Under the pieces are notes generated by a model. It had not been told where the DNA came from and did no database searches. It saw nothing but the letters and a program-made list of their open reading frames with translations. Source: Leuconostoc rapi (GTDB taxonomy: Bacteria > Bacillota > Bacilli > Lactobacillales > Lactobacillaceae). Taken from it: a DNA stretch of 64,000 nucleotides. The position numbers and the translations under genes are program-made. The stretch lies in NCBI RefSeq assembly GCF_016908715.1, contig NZ_JAFBEK010000001.1, positions 1 through 64,000 of the forward strand, written 5' to 3'. Below, one piece after another: positions 1-7,947 of this stretch; position 1 is the stretch's first letter; each line of letters starts with the position of its first letter.

Positions 1-65
1 GCTCTATCACGCCGAAAGTAGTTGCCGGATCGCTGGCTGCGAGGATAGGAAGATGCGGTGCCATA
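1..65 (+). rRNA. rrf: 5S ribosomal RNA, 3' part (gene begins before the window)
   Basis: The first bases match the 3' half of a Firmicutes 5S rRNA: the loop sequence GCCGAAAGTAGTTG, then CTGCGAGGATAGGAAGATGC, ending in GGTGCC, which should pair with the missing 5' end. A hairpin terminator follows directly. The 3' boundary is approximate. This implies an rRNA operon immediately upstream. Confidence 0.88.
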
Positions 66-72
66 CATAGGG

Positions 73-98
73 AGTACTCTGAGAGGGGTACTTTTTTT
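73..98 (+). terminator. rRNA operon terminator
   Basis: Inverted repeat AGTACTC (73-79) and GGGTACT (86-92) with one G-T pair, followed by a run of seven T. Confidence 0.75.
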
Positions 99-114
99 GC
101 TGTAACGGCGTACA

Positions 115-143
115 TATACTTTATTAAGCAAATTTGTTATAAT
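115..143 (+). promoter_or_regulatory. Probable spxA promoter
   Basis: A consensus -10 TATAAT lies at 138-143; the -35 region around 115-120 (TATACT) is poor. A strong ribosome site AAGGAGG (161-167) follows before the spxA ATG. Confidence 0.5.
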
Positions 144-177
144 ATAACTATTAGCTTTTAAAGGAGGTCAACATTTT

Positions 178-612
178 ATGGTTACAGTATTTTCTTCACC
201 AAGTTGCACCTCATGCCGAAAAGCAAAGCAGTGGCTTGAATCCCATAATATTGACTATATTGAACGTGATGTAAATAAGTTACCATTGCGTGCTGATGAA
301 GTTAAAGTACTATTACGATTAACTGAAGATGGTACAGAAGAGTTAATTTCTAAGCGTTCAAAAGTATACGCAGAATTAGATTTTGATCTTGATAGTATTT
401 CAATTAATGAGTTTATAGACTTAATTGTGGCTAATCCTTCATTATTGAAACGACCAATTATCATGGATGAGCGTCGTATGCAAGTTGGGTATAATGATGA
501 TGAAATTCGTCGCTTTTTGCCAAAAGATGTGCGTCAACGTGAACTTATTCGTGCAACGTTTAAAGCTGATTTTGCAGATGTTGCTGAAGATTTAGTCGTT
601 GAAAAAGATTAG
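178..612 (+). CDS. spxA: Spx-family transcriptional regulator
   Basis: 144 aa ArsC/Spx-fold protein that binds the C-terminal domain of the RNA polymerase alpha subunit and redirects transcription under thiol or envelope stress. The redox switch CxxC is present as C10-T-S-C13 in an N-terminal thioredoxin-like strand, and the typical Spx segment RPIIMDERRMQVGYNDDEIR lies near residues 92-111, followed by the helix FLPKDVRQRE. Length is that of the family (about 131-145 aa). AAGGAGG sits 10 bases before the ATG. The next gene, mecA, encodes the adaptor that in Bacillus works with ClpC; Spx itself is a Clp substrate there, so the pairing makes sense, although the degradation route here is inference. 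Paralogues elsewhere in the genome are possible. Confidence 0.93.
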   Translation: MVTVFSSPSCTSCRKAKQWLESHNIDYIERDVNKLPLRADEVKVLLRLTEDGTEELISKRSKVYAELDFDLDSISINEFIDLIVANPSLLKRPIIMDERRMQVGYNDDEIRRFLPKDVRQRELIRATFKADFADVAEDLVVEKD

Positions 613-671
613 TAATGATTAATTTTATAAGATATGAATGGTATATTTTCATGAAAGGGGAACACTAAATT

Positions 672-1373
672 ATGGAAATGGAACGAATCAACGAAAATAC
701 AATTCGTGTTATGATTGAGAATAATGATTTAAAAGAACGCGGTATTTCGGTTATGGATTTACTTGGTAACCACGATAAAATTGAATCTTTCTTCTACAAT
801 ATTTTATCTGAAGTTGATGTCGAACATGATTTTGGAGATGATGATCAAGTTAGCTTTCAAATTTTACCAAATCGGAATGGTCTAGAACTTTTTATTTCTA
901 GAATTGATGATGAAAATCAAGTTGGAGATGCTATTAATAATTTAATGGCTTATGCTAAACATAAAGATGATGAAACTGATGAAGTTTCTGATGAACGTAA
1001 AACGGAGCTAAGGGAATCAGATGATGGCAGTGTGACATTGAACGAGGCTAATGAAGCAGCAACAGTAAAATCACCTGTCAATCGTATTGAAAGTAAATTT
1101 ACATTGAAGTTGTCTGACTTCGAGTCAGTGATTTCAATTTCTCAATTTATTAAAGGCCCTGGAATCATTTCTAATTTGTATCGATATGCTTCTACGTTTT
1201 ATTTAACAGTACAGTTTCCGTTAGATAATATCACTGATAAAATATTGAAAGATCAAAAATCGTTAGCTTTAGAGTTCGCGACTGAAAGTGACATTAAAGA
1301 TGATGTTTTACGTGAGCATGGTGAAACTGTTATTAATAAAAATGCACTAGAGAAAATTAAGGATATTTTTTAA
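672..1373 (+). CDS. mecA: Adaptor protein MecA
   Basis: 233 aa. The N-terminus MEMERINENTIRVMIEN is the MecA signature; residues about 1-85 form the substrate-binding N domain, a charged, acidic linker follows (about 95-130), and the C-terminal domain (about 138-233) contains the ClpC-binding fold, with the segment KLSDFESVISISQF. MecA delivers unfolded or regulatory proteins to the ClpCP protease and in Bacillus restrains competence through ComK. The start was chosen at the ATG behind the ribosome site AAAGGGG. It lies 59 bases after spxA with no terminator between, so the two may be co-transcribed, and it ends at a weak hairpin. Competence genes are not in the window, so its targets here are unknown. 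Confidence 0.93.
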   Translation: MEMERINENTIRVMIENNDLKERGISVMDLLGNHDKIESFFYNILSEVDVEHDFGDDDQVSFQILPNRNGLELFISRIDDENQVGDAINNLMAYAKHKDDETDEVSDERKTELRESDDGSVTLNEANEAATVKSPVNRIESKFTLKLSDFESVISISQFIKGPGIISNLYRYASTFYLTVQFPLDNITDKILKDQKSLALEFATESDIKDDVLREHGETVINKNALEKIKDIF

Positions 1374-1398
1374 AAGACGCTCAAGGGTGTTTTTTTTT
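1374..1398 (+). terminator. Weak terminator after mecA
   Basis: Short stem AAGACGC/GTGTTTT with G-T pairs and a six-base loop, followed by an uninterrupted run of T. The next -10 (TATAAT, 1401-1406) begins right behind it. Confidence 0.5.
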
Positions 1399-1400
1399 GT

Positions 1401-1406
1401 TATAAT
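1401..1406 (+). promoter_or_regulatory. -10 element of the rhodanese-like gene
   Basis: TATAAT just behind the mecA terminator. No good -35 is visible because the upstream DNA is the T-run of the terminator. Confidence 0.4.
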
Positions 1407-1438
1407 ATAAGAATTGACGTTATTAGAAGAGGTAAGCA

Positions 1439-1843
1439 ATGAATTTAATATTAACTGTTGTTATAGTAATCGCTGCGTGGGGTTTAGTAGCTCTTGGTAG
1501 TTGGTTATTTATCTTTTTATCGGTAAAGCAAGGTGGTCAATTGCTTAAACCTAAAGAGTTTGATGAAAAACTGAAGTCTGAAAGCGGACAGATTATTGAT
1601 GTTCGTGAATCAGCAACATATAAACGTTCGCATATTATGGGCGCTCGAAACATACCATCTGTGAACTTTACACAAGGTAAGTCAGGTCTACGTAAAGATC
1701 GAGATATTTTTTTGTATGATAAGCGTTTGCGTGATGTTGCTCGAGTCAGTAAGGCATTACATAAACAAGGTTATGATAAAAATAAAGTCTTTATTTTGCG
1801 CGGTGGTTTTAGTCGATACGACGGTCAAAAAACCAGAGCATAG
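1439..1843 (+). CDS. Membrane-anchored rhodanese-like domain protein
   Basis: 134 aa. Residues about 4-30 form one hydrophobic helix, which should anchor the protein with the rhodanese domain (about 40-130) in the cytoplasm. The domain keeps the family start (IIDVRESATYKRSHIMGARNIP) and end (KVFILRGGFSRYDG), but the position of the catalytic loop reads FLYDKRLRD, with no cysteine where active sulfurtransferases have C-x-x-G-x-R. It is therefore probably not a sulfurtransferase; similar YqhL/YibN-type proteins are common in Firmicutes and their role is unclear. The ribosome site AGAAGAGG precedes the ATG. It is a single-gene unit with a strong terminator behind it. Confidence 0.8.
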   Translation: MNLILTVVIVIAAWGLVALGSWLFIFLSVKQGGQLLKPKEFDEKLKSESGQIIDVRESATYKRSHIMGARNIPSVNFTQGKSGLRKDRDIFLYDKRLRDVARVSKALHKQGYDKNKVFILRGGFSRYDGQKTRA

Positions 1844-1854
1844 TTTTAAGTCTT

Positions 1855-1890
1855 AAAAGTTGTAGTTGAATTTATTCAACTACAACTTTT
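1855..1890 (+). terminator. Strong terminator after the rhodanese-like gene
   Basis: Perfect 16-bp stem (1855-1870 with 1875-1890), four-base loop TTTA, arms ending in an A-run and T-run, so it can act in both directions. Confidence 0.9.
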
Positions 1891-1902
1891 TTTATGTTTT
1901 AA

Positions 1903-1947
1903 AAAATAAAATAAAATAAAATAAAATAAAATAAAATAAAATAAAAT
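1903..1947 (+). repeat. AAAAT pentanucleotide tandem repeat, 9 copies
   Basis: T falls at every fifth base from 1907 to 1947, separated each time by AAAA, giving nine perfect copies of AAAAT. It lies between the rhodanese terminator and the promoter of the lplA-pdh operon. Simple repeats of this size can change copy number by strand slippage; an effect on the promoter, 25 bases downstream, is possible but not shown. Confidence 0.95.
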
Positions 1948-1972
1948 CTAATTTAAAAATGTTAAGAAGTGC

Positions 1973-2000
1973 TTTAATTTTCATAAAACGAGCGTATAAT
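1973..2000 (+). promoter_or_regulatory. Promoter of lplA-pdhABCD
   Basis: The -10 TATAAT at 1995-2000 is consensus; the -35 TTTAAT at 1973-1978 is poor with a 16-base spacer. The A/T-rich repeat just upstream could act as an UP element. Confidence 0.55.
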
Positions 2001-2013
2001 AAAAGGTGTAATA

Positions 2014-2027
2014 TGTAAGCGGTTACA
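2014..2027 (+). promoter_or_regulatory. cre site (CcpA operator) in the pdh leader
   Basis: TGTAAGCGGTTACA fits the catabolite-responsive element pattern (TGNAARCG..WNCA). It lies after the predicted start of transcription and just before the ribosome site AAGGAG (2032-2037), a position where bound CcpA would block elongation. CcpA is encoded in this window (37485-38492). Confidence 0.72.
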
Positions 2028-2045
2028 AATAAAGGAGCCTGAATC

Positions 2046-3056
2046 ATGCAATTTATTAATTATTTTAATCAAGATGCCTACACAAATATTGCTATGGATG
2101 CGTGGTTGTTAAAAAACTTACATCCTGATAAACCAATATTTTCTCTATGGCAAAATAAACGAGCAGTAATTGTTGGGGAAAATCAAAATACGTTTTCGGA
2201 AGTGAACGCGGATTATATTGACGCGCATGATATTCAAGTTGTTAGGCGGGTGTCAGGTGGTGGTGCAGTTTATCATGACCTTGGTAACATATGCTTTACG
2301 TTTTTTGTGCCGGTCGCAAGTAGTGCGCGTGTGGATTTTCGTCAATTTGTCAAACCAATGGCGGATGCTTTGGAGTCAGTTGGTATTCATGTTGATATAT
2401 CAGGCAGAAATGATTTGGAAATTGATGGTAAAAAAATTTCAGGGAATGCACAACGATATGCTGGCGGCTATTTAATGCATCATGGTACATTACTTTGGAA
2501 CACTAACGTTGATGCGATGGTTCGATCGTTGAACGTCGCTGATGAAAAATTCATATCGAAAGCAGCTAAATCTGTACGTTCACGTGTTGGAAATATTAAA
2601 GACTACGCACCAAAAGAGTTGACAATCGAAAAGTTTATCGCGCAGTTACAATATTATTTAACAAATGAAGGGGAAGATGAGGAATATAAATTATCTGAAA
2701 CACAAAAAAATGATATTTTGAAATTACGTGATGAACAGTTCTCGCAGTGGTCTTGGAACTATGGTAAAAGTCCAAAATTCATGTACAATAATCATGCGAA
2801 ATTTGATGGTGGTAGCATTGATACACAAATTGATGTTGAAGATGGTAAAATAACAGACATTAATTTCACCGGAGATTTTTTGGGTGTACGTGATTGGCGT
2901 GAAATGAAGGCACAATTTATTGGGTTGCCATTTACACGTCAAGCAGTTTCTCAAGTCTTAGAAAAAAATAAAGATGGGCAATATTTTGGCAGCATTACAA
3001 TTGACGAGTTACTAGGAACTTTCTTTCAGAAAGATGAGGTAAGTAATAATGACTGA
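2046..3056 (+). CDS. lplA: Lipoate-protein ligase A
   Basis: 336 aa. It activates lipoate with ATP and attaches it to the lysine of lipoyl domains such as the one in PdhC, three genes downstream. The catalytic N-terminal domain (about 1-245) shows the family motif RRVSGGGAVYHDLGNICFTF, with the GGG loop for lipoyl-AMP and the conserved K in DGKKISGNAQR; the C-terminal accessory domain (about 250-330) is present, so the protein should be a complete two-step ligase. It is the first gene of the operon, with AAGGAG before its ATG. Its last eight bases overlap pdhA. Placement ahead of the pdh genes suggests the cell relies on scavenged lipoate; no lipoate synthase is in the window. Confidence 0.93.
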   Translation: MQFINYFNQDAYTNIAMDAWLLKNLHPDKPIFSLWQNKRAVIVGENQNTFSEVNADYIDAHDIQVVRRVSGGGAVYHDLGNICFTFFVPVASSARVDFRQFVKPMADALESVGIHVDISGRNDLEIDGKKISGNAQRYAGGYLMHHGTLLWNTNVDAMVRSLNVADEKFISKAAKSVRSRVGNIKDYAPKELTIEKFIAQLQYYLTNEGEDEEYKLSETQKNDILKLRDEQFSQWSWNYGKSPKFMYNNHAKFDGGSIDTQIDVEDGKITDINFTGDFLGVRDWREMKAQFIGLPFTRQAVSQVLEKNKDGQYFGSITIDELLGTFFQKDEVSNND

Positions 3057-4185
3057 TATAACAACGACAAATAAAGCAGTTCTTGATTTTGATCATCAAA
3101 TTAAAGAACAAGCAGATGCTTTTCCAACATTAAGTGTTCTAAACAACAAGGGAGAAATTGTGGACAACGATGCCTTGGAAAGAGCAGCGTTGTCCGATGA
3201 TGATTTCAAAAACATCATGAAGCGTATGTTATTAAGTCGTCAACTTGACATTCGATCCACAAAATTAGCAAAACAGGGGCGGTTTGGATTCTTTGCGCCA
3301 ACGGCAGGACAAGAAGCTTCTCAAATGGCATCGTCTTATGCCTTTAATGATGATGATTGGCTAATGCCTGGTTATCGTGATATTCCTGAAATTATTGTTA
3401 AAGGATGGCCGATTTGGAAAGCTATTCTGTGGTCTAGAGGACATGTTTTAGGGAACGTTTTCACCACTGAGGATGGAAAACCTGTTAATTCCTGGATGCC
3501 ACAAATTATTATTGGTGCGCAATATGTTGAAGCAGCCGGGATTGCTTTGGGATTGAAAAAACGTCAGAAAAATGCCGTGGCATATTCTTATACTGGCGAT
3601 GGTGGTTCATCGCAAGGTGACTTTTATGAAGGTGTGAATTTTGCAGGTGCTTATAAGGCTAACGCTGTATTCTTTATACAAAACAACGGATTTGCAATTT
3701 CAACACCGCGTGAACTGCAAACAGCAGCAACGCACCTAGCCGCAAAAGGTTGGTCAGCGGGTGTGCCTAGTATAGTTGTTGATGGAAATGATCCAATTGC
3801 TGTATATTTGGCTTCAAAAGAGGCACGTGCTTGGGCCGTTAGTGGCAAGGGCCCAGTATTGATTGAAACACTGACGAATCGTTTAGAAGCTCATTCAACA
3901 GCGGGCGATGACCCATTGCGCTACCGTGAGCAAGATGATATTGATACTTGGTGGCAAAAAGAACCGTTACTTCGCATGCGTAAGTATATGACAGATAGGG
4001 GGATTTGGGATAGTAAGCAAGAAGAGGACTATGTTTCTGAGGTTAACGAACATATTGATAGTCAAATTAAAATTGCTGATGCTGTGTCTAAACAAAAAAT
4101 ATCTGACTTCGTGAAAAATACACTTGAAGTCCCTAGCTATGCGATGTCTGAACAAATTACCAAGTTGGAAAGTGAGGGGAAGTAA
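3049..4185 (+). CDS. pdhA: Pyruvate dehydrogenase E1 component, alpha subunit
   Basis: 378 aa. It forms with PdhB the thiamine-diphosphate-dependent E1, which decarboxylates pyruvate and transfers the acetyl group to the lipoyl arm of E2. The ThDP/Mg-binding motif runs from GDGGSSQGDFYEG (about residue 184) to IQNNGFAIST (about 209). The phosphorylation-loop region LEAHSTAGDDPLRYR (about 282) is also typical. The start ATG overlaps the end of lplA as ATGACTGA, with GATGAGG upstream, which points to translational coupling. PdhB begins one base after its stop codon. I see no damage. Confidence 0.95.
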   Translation: MTDITTTNKAVLDFDHQIKEQADAFPTLSVLNNKGEIVDNDALERAALSDDDFKNIMKRMLLSRQLDIRSTKLAKQGRFGFFAPTAGQEASQMASSYAFNDDDWLMPGYRDIPEIIVKGWPIWKAILWSRGHVLGNVFTTEDGKPVNSWMPQIIIGAQYVEAAGIALGLKKRQKNAVAYSYTGDGGSSQGDFYEGVNFAGAYKANAVFFIQNNGFAISTPRELQTAATHLAAKGWSAGVPSIVVDGNDPIAVYLASKEARAWAVSGKGPVLIETLTNRLEAHSTAGDDPLRYREQDDIDTWWQKEPLLRMRKYMTDRGIWDSKQEEDYVSEVNEHIDSQIKIADAVSKQKISDFVKNTLEVPSYAMSEQITKLESEGK

Positions 4186-4186
4186 C

Positions 4187-5167
4187 ATGGCTGTTAAGAG
4201 TTATATTGACGCTACCCGAGAGGCAATGGATTTAGCGTTAGAAAAAGATAATAATGTCATTATTTTTGGTGAAGATGTTGGTAAAAACGGTGGTGTGTTT
4301 CGCGCAACAGATGGCCTGCAAGCTAAGTATGGCGATGAGCGCGTATTTAATACGCCTTTAGCAGAATCGGCAATTGGTGGATTGGCTATTGGTCTTACGA
4401 CACAAGATTATCGACCAATTATGGAAATACAGTTCTTTGGTTTCGTTTTTGAAGTCATGGATTCTATCGCTGGACAAATGTCACGTAACCGTTTTCGTTT
4501 TAATGGCACACGACATATGCCAATTGTGGTTCGTGCGCCATATGGTGGTGGTACAAAAACGCCTGAAATGCATGCGGATAATTTAGAAGGAATGATGGCA
4601 CAAATTCCAGGAATCCGTGTTGTGATGCCGGCTAATCCAGCCGATGCAAAGGGACTTCTCTTGAGTGCAGTTGCGTCTGACGATCCAGTTGTATTCTTAG
4701 AAAATTTACATCTTTATCGCTCATTAAAAGGAGAGGTGCCCGACGGATATTACACAACACCGTTGGATAAAGCAGCGGTCGCTCGTCCAGGCGAGGATGT
4801 ATCTATTATTTCTTATGGTGGTGGTGTGCCAGTTGCTTTAAAGGCGGCAGATACGTTAGAAAAAAATGGTATTTCTGCTGAGGTATTGGATCTACGTACT
4901 GTTTCGCCACTTGATATTGAAAGTATAGGAGAAACAATTAGTAAAACCGGTCGCGTTGTGGTTGTTCAAGAAGCACAGCGAATGGCTGGTATTGGTGCAA
5001 ATGTAATGAGTGAAATTTCTGAACGTTTTATATTACATTTAAAGGCACCAATTGGTCGTGTTGCTGCACCAGATTCGATTTATCCCTTTGGACAAGCAGA
5101 AAATGACTGGATGATTAAACCAGATGATGTTGTGGCTAAAGTAATGGAGGTTGTTAATTATGACTGA
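4187..5167 (+). CDS. pdhB: Pyruvate dehydrogenase E1 component, beta subunit
   Basis: 326 aa from the ATG at 4187, which is preceded by GAGGGGAAG; the reading frame stays open further upstream but that part overlaps pdhA and has no family similarity. Transketolase pyrimidine-binding domain first (about 1-180: FGEDVGKNGGVFRATDGL, FNTPLAESAIGGLAIGL, MAQIPGIRVVMPANP), then the C-terminal transketolase domain (about 195-320: EVLDLRTVSPLDIESI). It completes the E1 heterotetramer with PdhA. The end overlaps pdhC by eight bases, again ATGACTGA. Confidence 0.95.
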   Translation: MAVKSYIDATREAMDLALEKDNNVIIFGEDVGKNGGVFRATDGLQAKYGDERVFNTPLAESAIGGLAIGLTTQDYRPIMEIQFFGFVFEVMDSIAGQMSRNRFRFNGTRHMPIVVRAPYGGGTKTPEMHADNLEGMMAQIPGIRVVMPANPADAKGLLLSAVASDDPVVFLENLHLYRSLKGEVPDGYYTTPLDKAAVARPGEDVSIISYGGGVPVALKAADTLEKNGISAEVLDLRTVSPLDIESIGETISKTGRVVVVQEAQRMAGIGANVMSEISERFILHLKAPIGRVAAPDSIYPFGQAENDWMIKPDDVVAKVMEVVNYD

Positions 5168-6461
5168 GATTTTTACAATGCCAGATATTGGTGAAGGTAT
5201 GGCTGAAGGTGATATTACGTCGTGGCTTGTGAAAGTTGGTGATGTCGTCGCAATGGATGATCCCGTAGCCGAAGTACAAAACGATAAGTTACTGCAAGAA
5301 ATTTTGTCGCCTTATGCTGGAAAAATCACGCATTTATATGTTGATGCAGGGACAACCGTCGAGGTTGGTGATCCATTAATTGAGTTTGATGGTGGTGGGA
5401 CACCGAAACCTGATAGCAGTGCAAAAGTTGAGAACGAAACAACAGCCACGCCTTCTGAAAATGAGCTGCCTTTGGCAACATCAGACGATACGACTCAAAC
5501 GGTTAAGGTGGCTAATGGTCATGTATTGGCTATGCCTTCTGTCCGTCACTTAGCATTTGAAAAGGGGATTGACCTAACTACCGTAACACCAACAGGGCGT
5601 CATGGCCATGTAACACTGTCTGATGTTGAGTCGTTTAATAAAGAAAACGTCAATGAAACAATTAAAAAGCAGTCAGTAGCGCCAATAGAAGTACCAATTC
5701 AGCAAGATCAGACTACGCAATCAAATGATACTGCTTCAAAAATACCTGAAGCCGTGGTTCATGAGGGTCGCCAACCAATGTCGCCAACTCGTCGTGCAAT
5801 TGCTAAAGCAATGGGTGCTCAAAACGCGACGATTCCTTCAGTGACTAATTTTGATACTGTTGAAGTTAGTCAATTGGTTGCACATCGCAGCAGTTTCAAG
5901 GCGCAAGCACAAGCAGATGGTATTCGCCTAACTTATCTGGCATATGCTGTGAAAGCATTGGCAGCAACTGCCAAGAAATTCCCTGAGATCAATGCGAGTG
6001 TTGATATGGATACAAGCGAAATCATTTATCATGAAGATGTTAATATGGGTATTGCTGTCAATGCACCTTCGGGTCTATATGTACCAGTTATTATGCATGC
6101 GGATCAGAAATCTATTTTGACAATTGCTAAAGAAATTGTGTCATTGTCTGAGGCTGTACGTGACGGTTCGATAACGTCTAAACAAATGAGAGGTAGCACA
6201 ATTACGATTTCTAACCTTGGTTCAGCTCGTGGCACATGGTTTACACCGATTATTAATGGCAAAGAAGTAGCTATTTTAGGATTGGGAACGATTGTAAAAG
6301 AACCAATCATTGATGAAAATGGTGATATTGTCATAGGACAAAACATGAAGTTATCGTTGAGTTATGATCATCGTTTGATTGATGGTATGTTAGGACAAAC
6401 AGCTCTCAACTATTTAAAGCAGCTGTTGGCTGATCCAGCGTATATGCTGATGGAGGTTTAA
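5160..6461 (+). CDS. pdhC: Dihydrolipoamide acetyltransferase (PDH E2)
   Basis: 433 aa from the ATG at 5160 (AATGGAGG upstream); an in-frame TTG at 5151 is less likely. One lipoyl domain (about 1-80) with the modified lysine in EVQNDK (K43), a flexible linker, a peripheral subunit-binding domain (about 122-160: AMPSVRHLAFEKGIDLTTV), a second linker, then the catalytic acetyltransferase core (about 200-433) ending with the catalytic motif SYDHRLIDGM. The core assembles the complex; LplA, encoded upstream, should lipoylate K43. Having one lipoyl domain is common in Lactobacillales. Confidence 0.95.
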   Translation: MTEIFTMPDIGEGMAEGDITSWLVKVGDVVAMDDPVAEVQNDKLLQEILSPYAGKITHLYVDAGTTVEVGDPLIEFDGGGTPKPDSSAKVENETTATPSENELPLATSDDTTQTVKVANGHVLAMPSVRHLAFEKGIDLTTVTPTGRHGHVTLSDVESFNKENVNETIKKQSVAPIEVPIQQDQTTQSNDTASKIPEAVVHEGRQPMSPTRRAIAKAMGAQNATIPSVTNFDTVEVSQLVAHRSSFKAQAQADGIRLTYLAYAVKALAATAKKFPEINASVDMDTSEIIYHEDVNMGIAVNAPSGLYVPVIMHADQKSILTIAKEIVSLSEAVRDGSITSKQMRGSTITISNLGSARGTWFTPIINGKEVAILGLGTIVKEPIIDENGDIVIGQNMKLSLSYDHRLIDGMLGQTALNYLKQLLADPAYMLMEV

Positions 6462-6463
6462 TT

Positions 6464-7873
6464 ATGGTTGTTGGTGCACAAGCACGAGATGTTGATACGA
6501 TTATTATCGGTTCTGGACCTGGTGGTTATGTTGCAGCTATTCGTGCAGCTGAATTGGGTCAAAAAGTGACTATTGTGGAACGTGATGAGATTGGTGGTGT
6601 TTGCTTAAATATTGGATGTATCCCTTCAAAAGCATTAATTAATGTTGGGCATCATTATCGTGAAGCAACTTCCGAAACACCTTTTGGATTGGTGACAGAA
6701 GACGTCACACTTGATTGGTCTAAAGCACAGAGTTGGAAACAAAATACAGTGGTGAACACACTAACTTCTGGTGTGAAAATGTTACTTAAGAAACATCATG
6801 TAGAAATAATTAAAGGTGAAGCAACATTTAATGATAATGAGACCGTTAATATTGTACAAGACGATGGACATGAATTATTACAGTTTAACAATGCGATTAT
6901 TGCAACAGGGTCTCGACCAATAGAGATTCCAAGTATGCCATTTGGTGATCGTATTATTGATTCCACTGGTGCTTTATCACTTGAAAAAATTCCTGAAAAA
7001 CTGATTATTGTTGGTGGCGGTGTTATTGGATCTGAACTAGGTGGGGTTTATGCTAATTTGGGCACCAAAGTGACAATCATAGAGGGGTTAGATCATACGT
7101 TAAATGGCTTTGATCATGAAATGATAAAACCGGTATTGGATGACTTTAAAAAACACGGTGGTGAAGTAGTGACCTCAGCAACGGCCAAATCTGCCGTACA
7201 AACGGCAGATAATGTCACGTTAAGCTATGAAGTTGATGGTGAAGAGCAGCGTGTTACTGGCGATTATCTTTTGGTAGCGGTTGGTCGGTGCATGAATACT
7301 GATGCGATCGGTTTAAACAATACTGATGTGAAACTAACTGAACGCGGTGTCATTGAAGTGGCGGAAAATATGCAAACGCATGTACCACATATCTTTGCAA
7401 TTGGTGATATTACGGCGGGGCCACAATTAGCTCACAAGGCTAGTTTTCAAGGAAAGATCGCTGCTGCGGCAATTTCTGGTGACAAACAGGCACGCGATTT
7501 ACACTATTCATTACCCGCTGTCGCTTATACGCAATTTGAATTAGCTACAACAGGTGAAAATTTAGAGACGGTTAAATCTGACAACTTAGATGTAAAAATA
7601 TCAAAGTTTCCTTTTGCTGGTAATGGTCGTGCCATTTCAATGAATGATACCACGGGGTTCATCCGTCTGATTAGTGATAAAGCTACAAATGCGCTATTGG
7701 GTGCGCAAATCGTTGGTCCAAGTGCCTCTGATTTAATTTCAGAATTGTCCTTGGCTATTGAAAATGGTTTAACGACAAATGATATTTCGTTAACCATTCA
7801 TCCACACCCAACGCTGGGTGAAGCAATCATGGACACAGCAGAGCTAGCTGATGGGTTACCTATTCATATTTAA
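6464..7873 (+). CDS. pdhD: Dihydrolipoamide dehydrogenase (PDH E3)
   Basis: 469 aa flavoprotein that reoxidises the dihydrolipoyl arm with NAD+. FAD-binding GSGPGGYVAAIRAAELG near the start, the redox-active pair in GGVCLNIGCIPSKA (C47 and C52 region), an NAD-binding IIVGGGVIGSELGGVYANLG (about 184), the second FAD motif HIFAIGDITAGPQLAHKA (about 309) and the C-terminal catalytic histidine in TIHPHPTLGEA. It starts two bases after pdhC with GGAGGTTT upstream. The operon ends after it at a strong terminator. Confidence 0.95.
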   Translation: MVVGAQARDVDTIIIGSGPGGYVAAIRAAELGQKVTIVERDEIGGVCLNIGCIPSKALINVGHHYREATSETPFGLVTEDVTLDWSKAQSWKQNTVVNTLTSGVKMLLKKHHVEIIKGEATFNDNETVNIVQDDGHELLQFNNAIIATGSRPIEIPSMPFGDRIIDSTGALSLEKIPEKLIIVGGGVIGSELGGVYANLGTKVTIIEGLDHTLNGFDHEMIKPVLDDFKKHGGEVVTSATAKSAVQTADNVTLSYEVDGEEQRVTGDYLLVAVGRCMNTDAIGLNNTDVKLTERGVIEVAENMQTHVPHIFAIGDITAGPQLAHKASFQGKIAAAAISGDKQARDLHYSLPAVAYTQFELATTGENLETVKSDNLDVKISKFPFAGNGRAISMNDTTGFIRLISDKATNALLGAQIVGPSASDLISELSLAIENGLTTNDISLTIHPHPTLGEAIMDTAELADGLPIHI

Positions 7874-7891
7874 TCAAATAATAATAAAAAT

Positions 7892-7923
7892 AAACACGCC
7901 GTCACAACTGTGATGGCGTGTTT
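7892..7923 (+). terminator. Terminator of the lplA-pdhABCD operon
   Basis: AAACACGCC (7892-7900) pairs with GGCGTGTTT (7915-7923), and TCACA/TGTGA lie inside, giving a long hairpin with only small mismatches. Confidence 0.85.
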
Positions 7924-7947
7924 GGGATCGTAATAGGTTGGTGATTT

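Noticed and set aside
1903-1947. Short regular repeat as a CRISPR-like array
   Set aside because: It is a simple five-base tandem repeat without spacers, and no cas genes are in the window.
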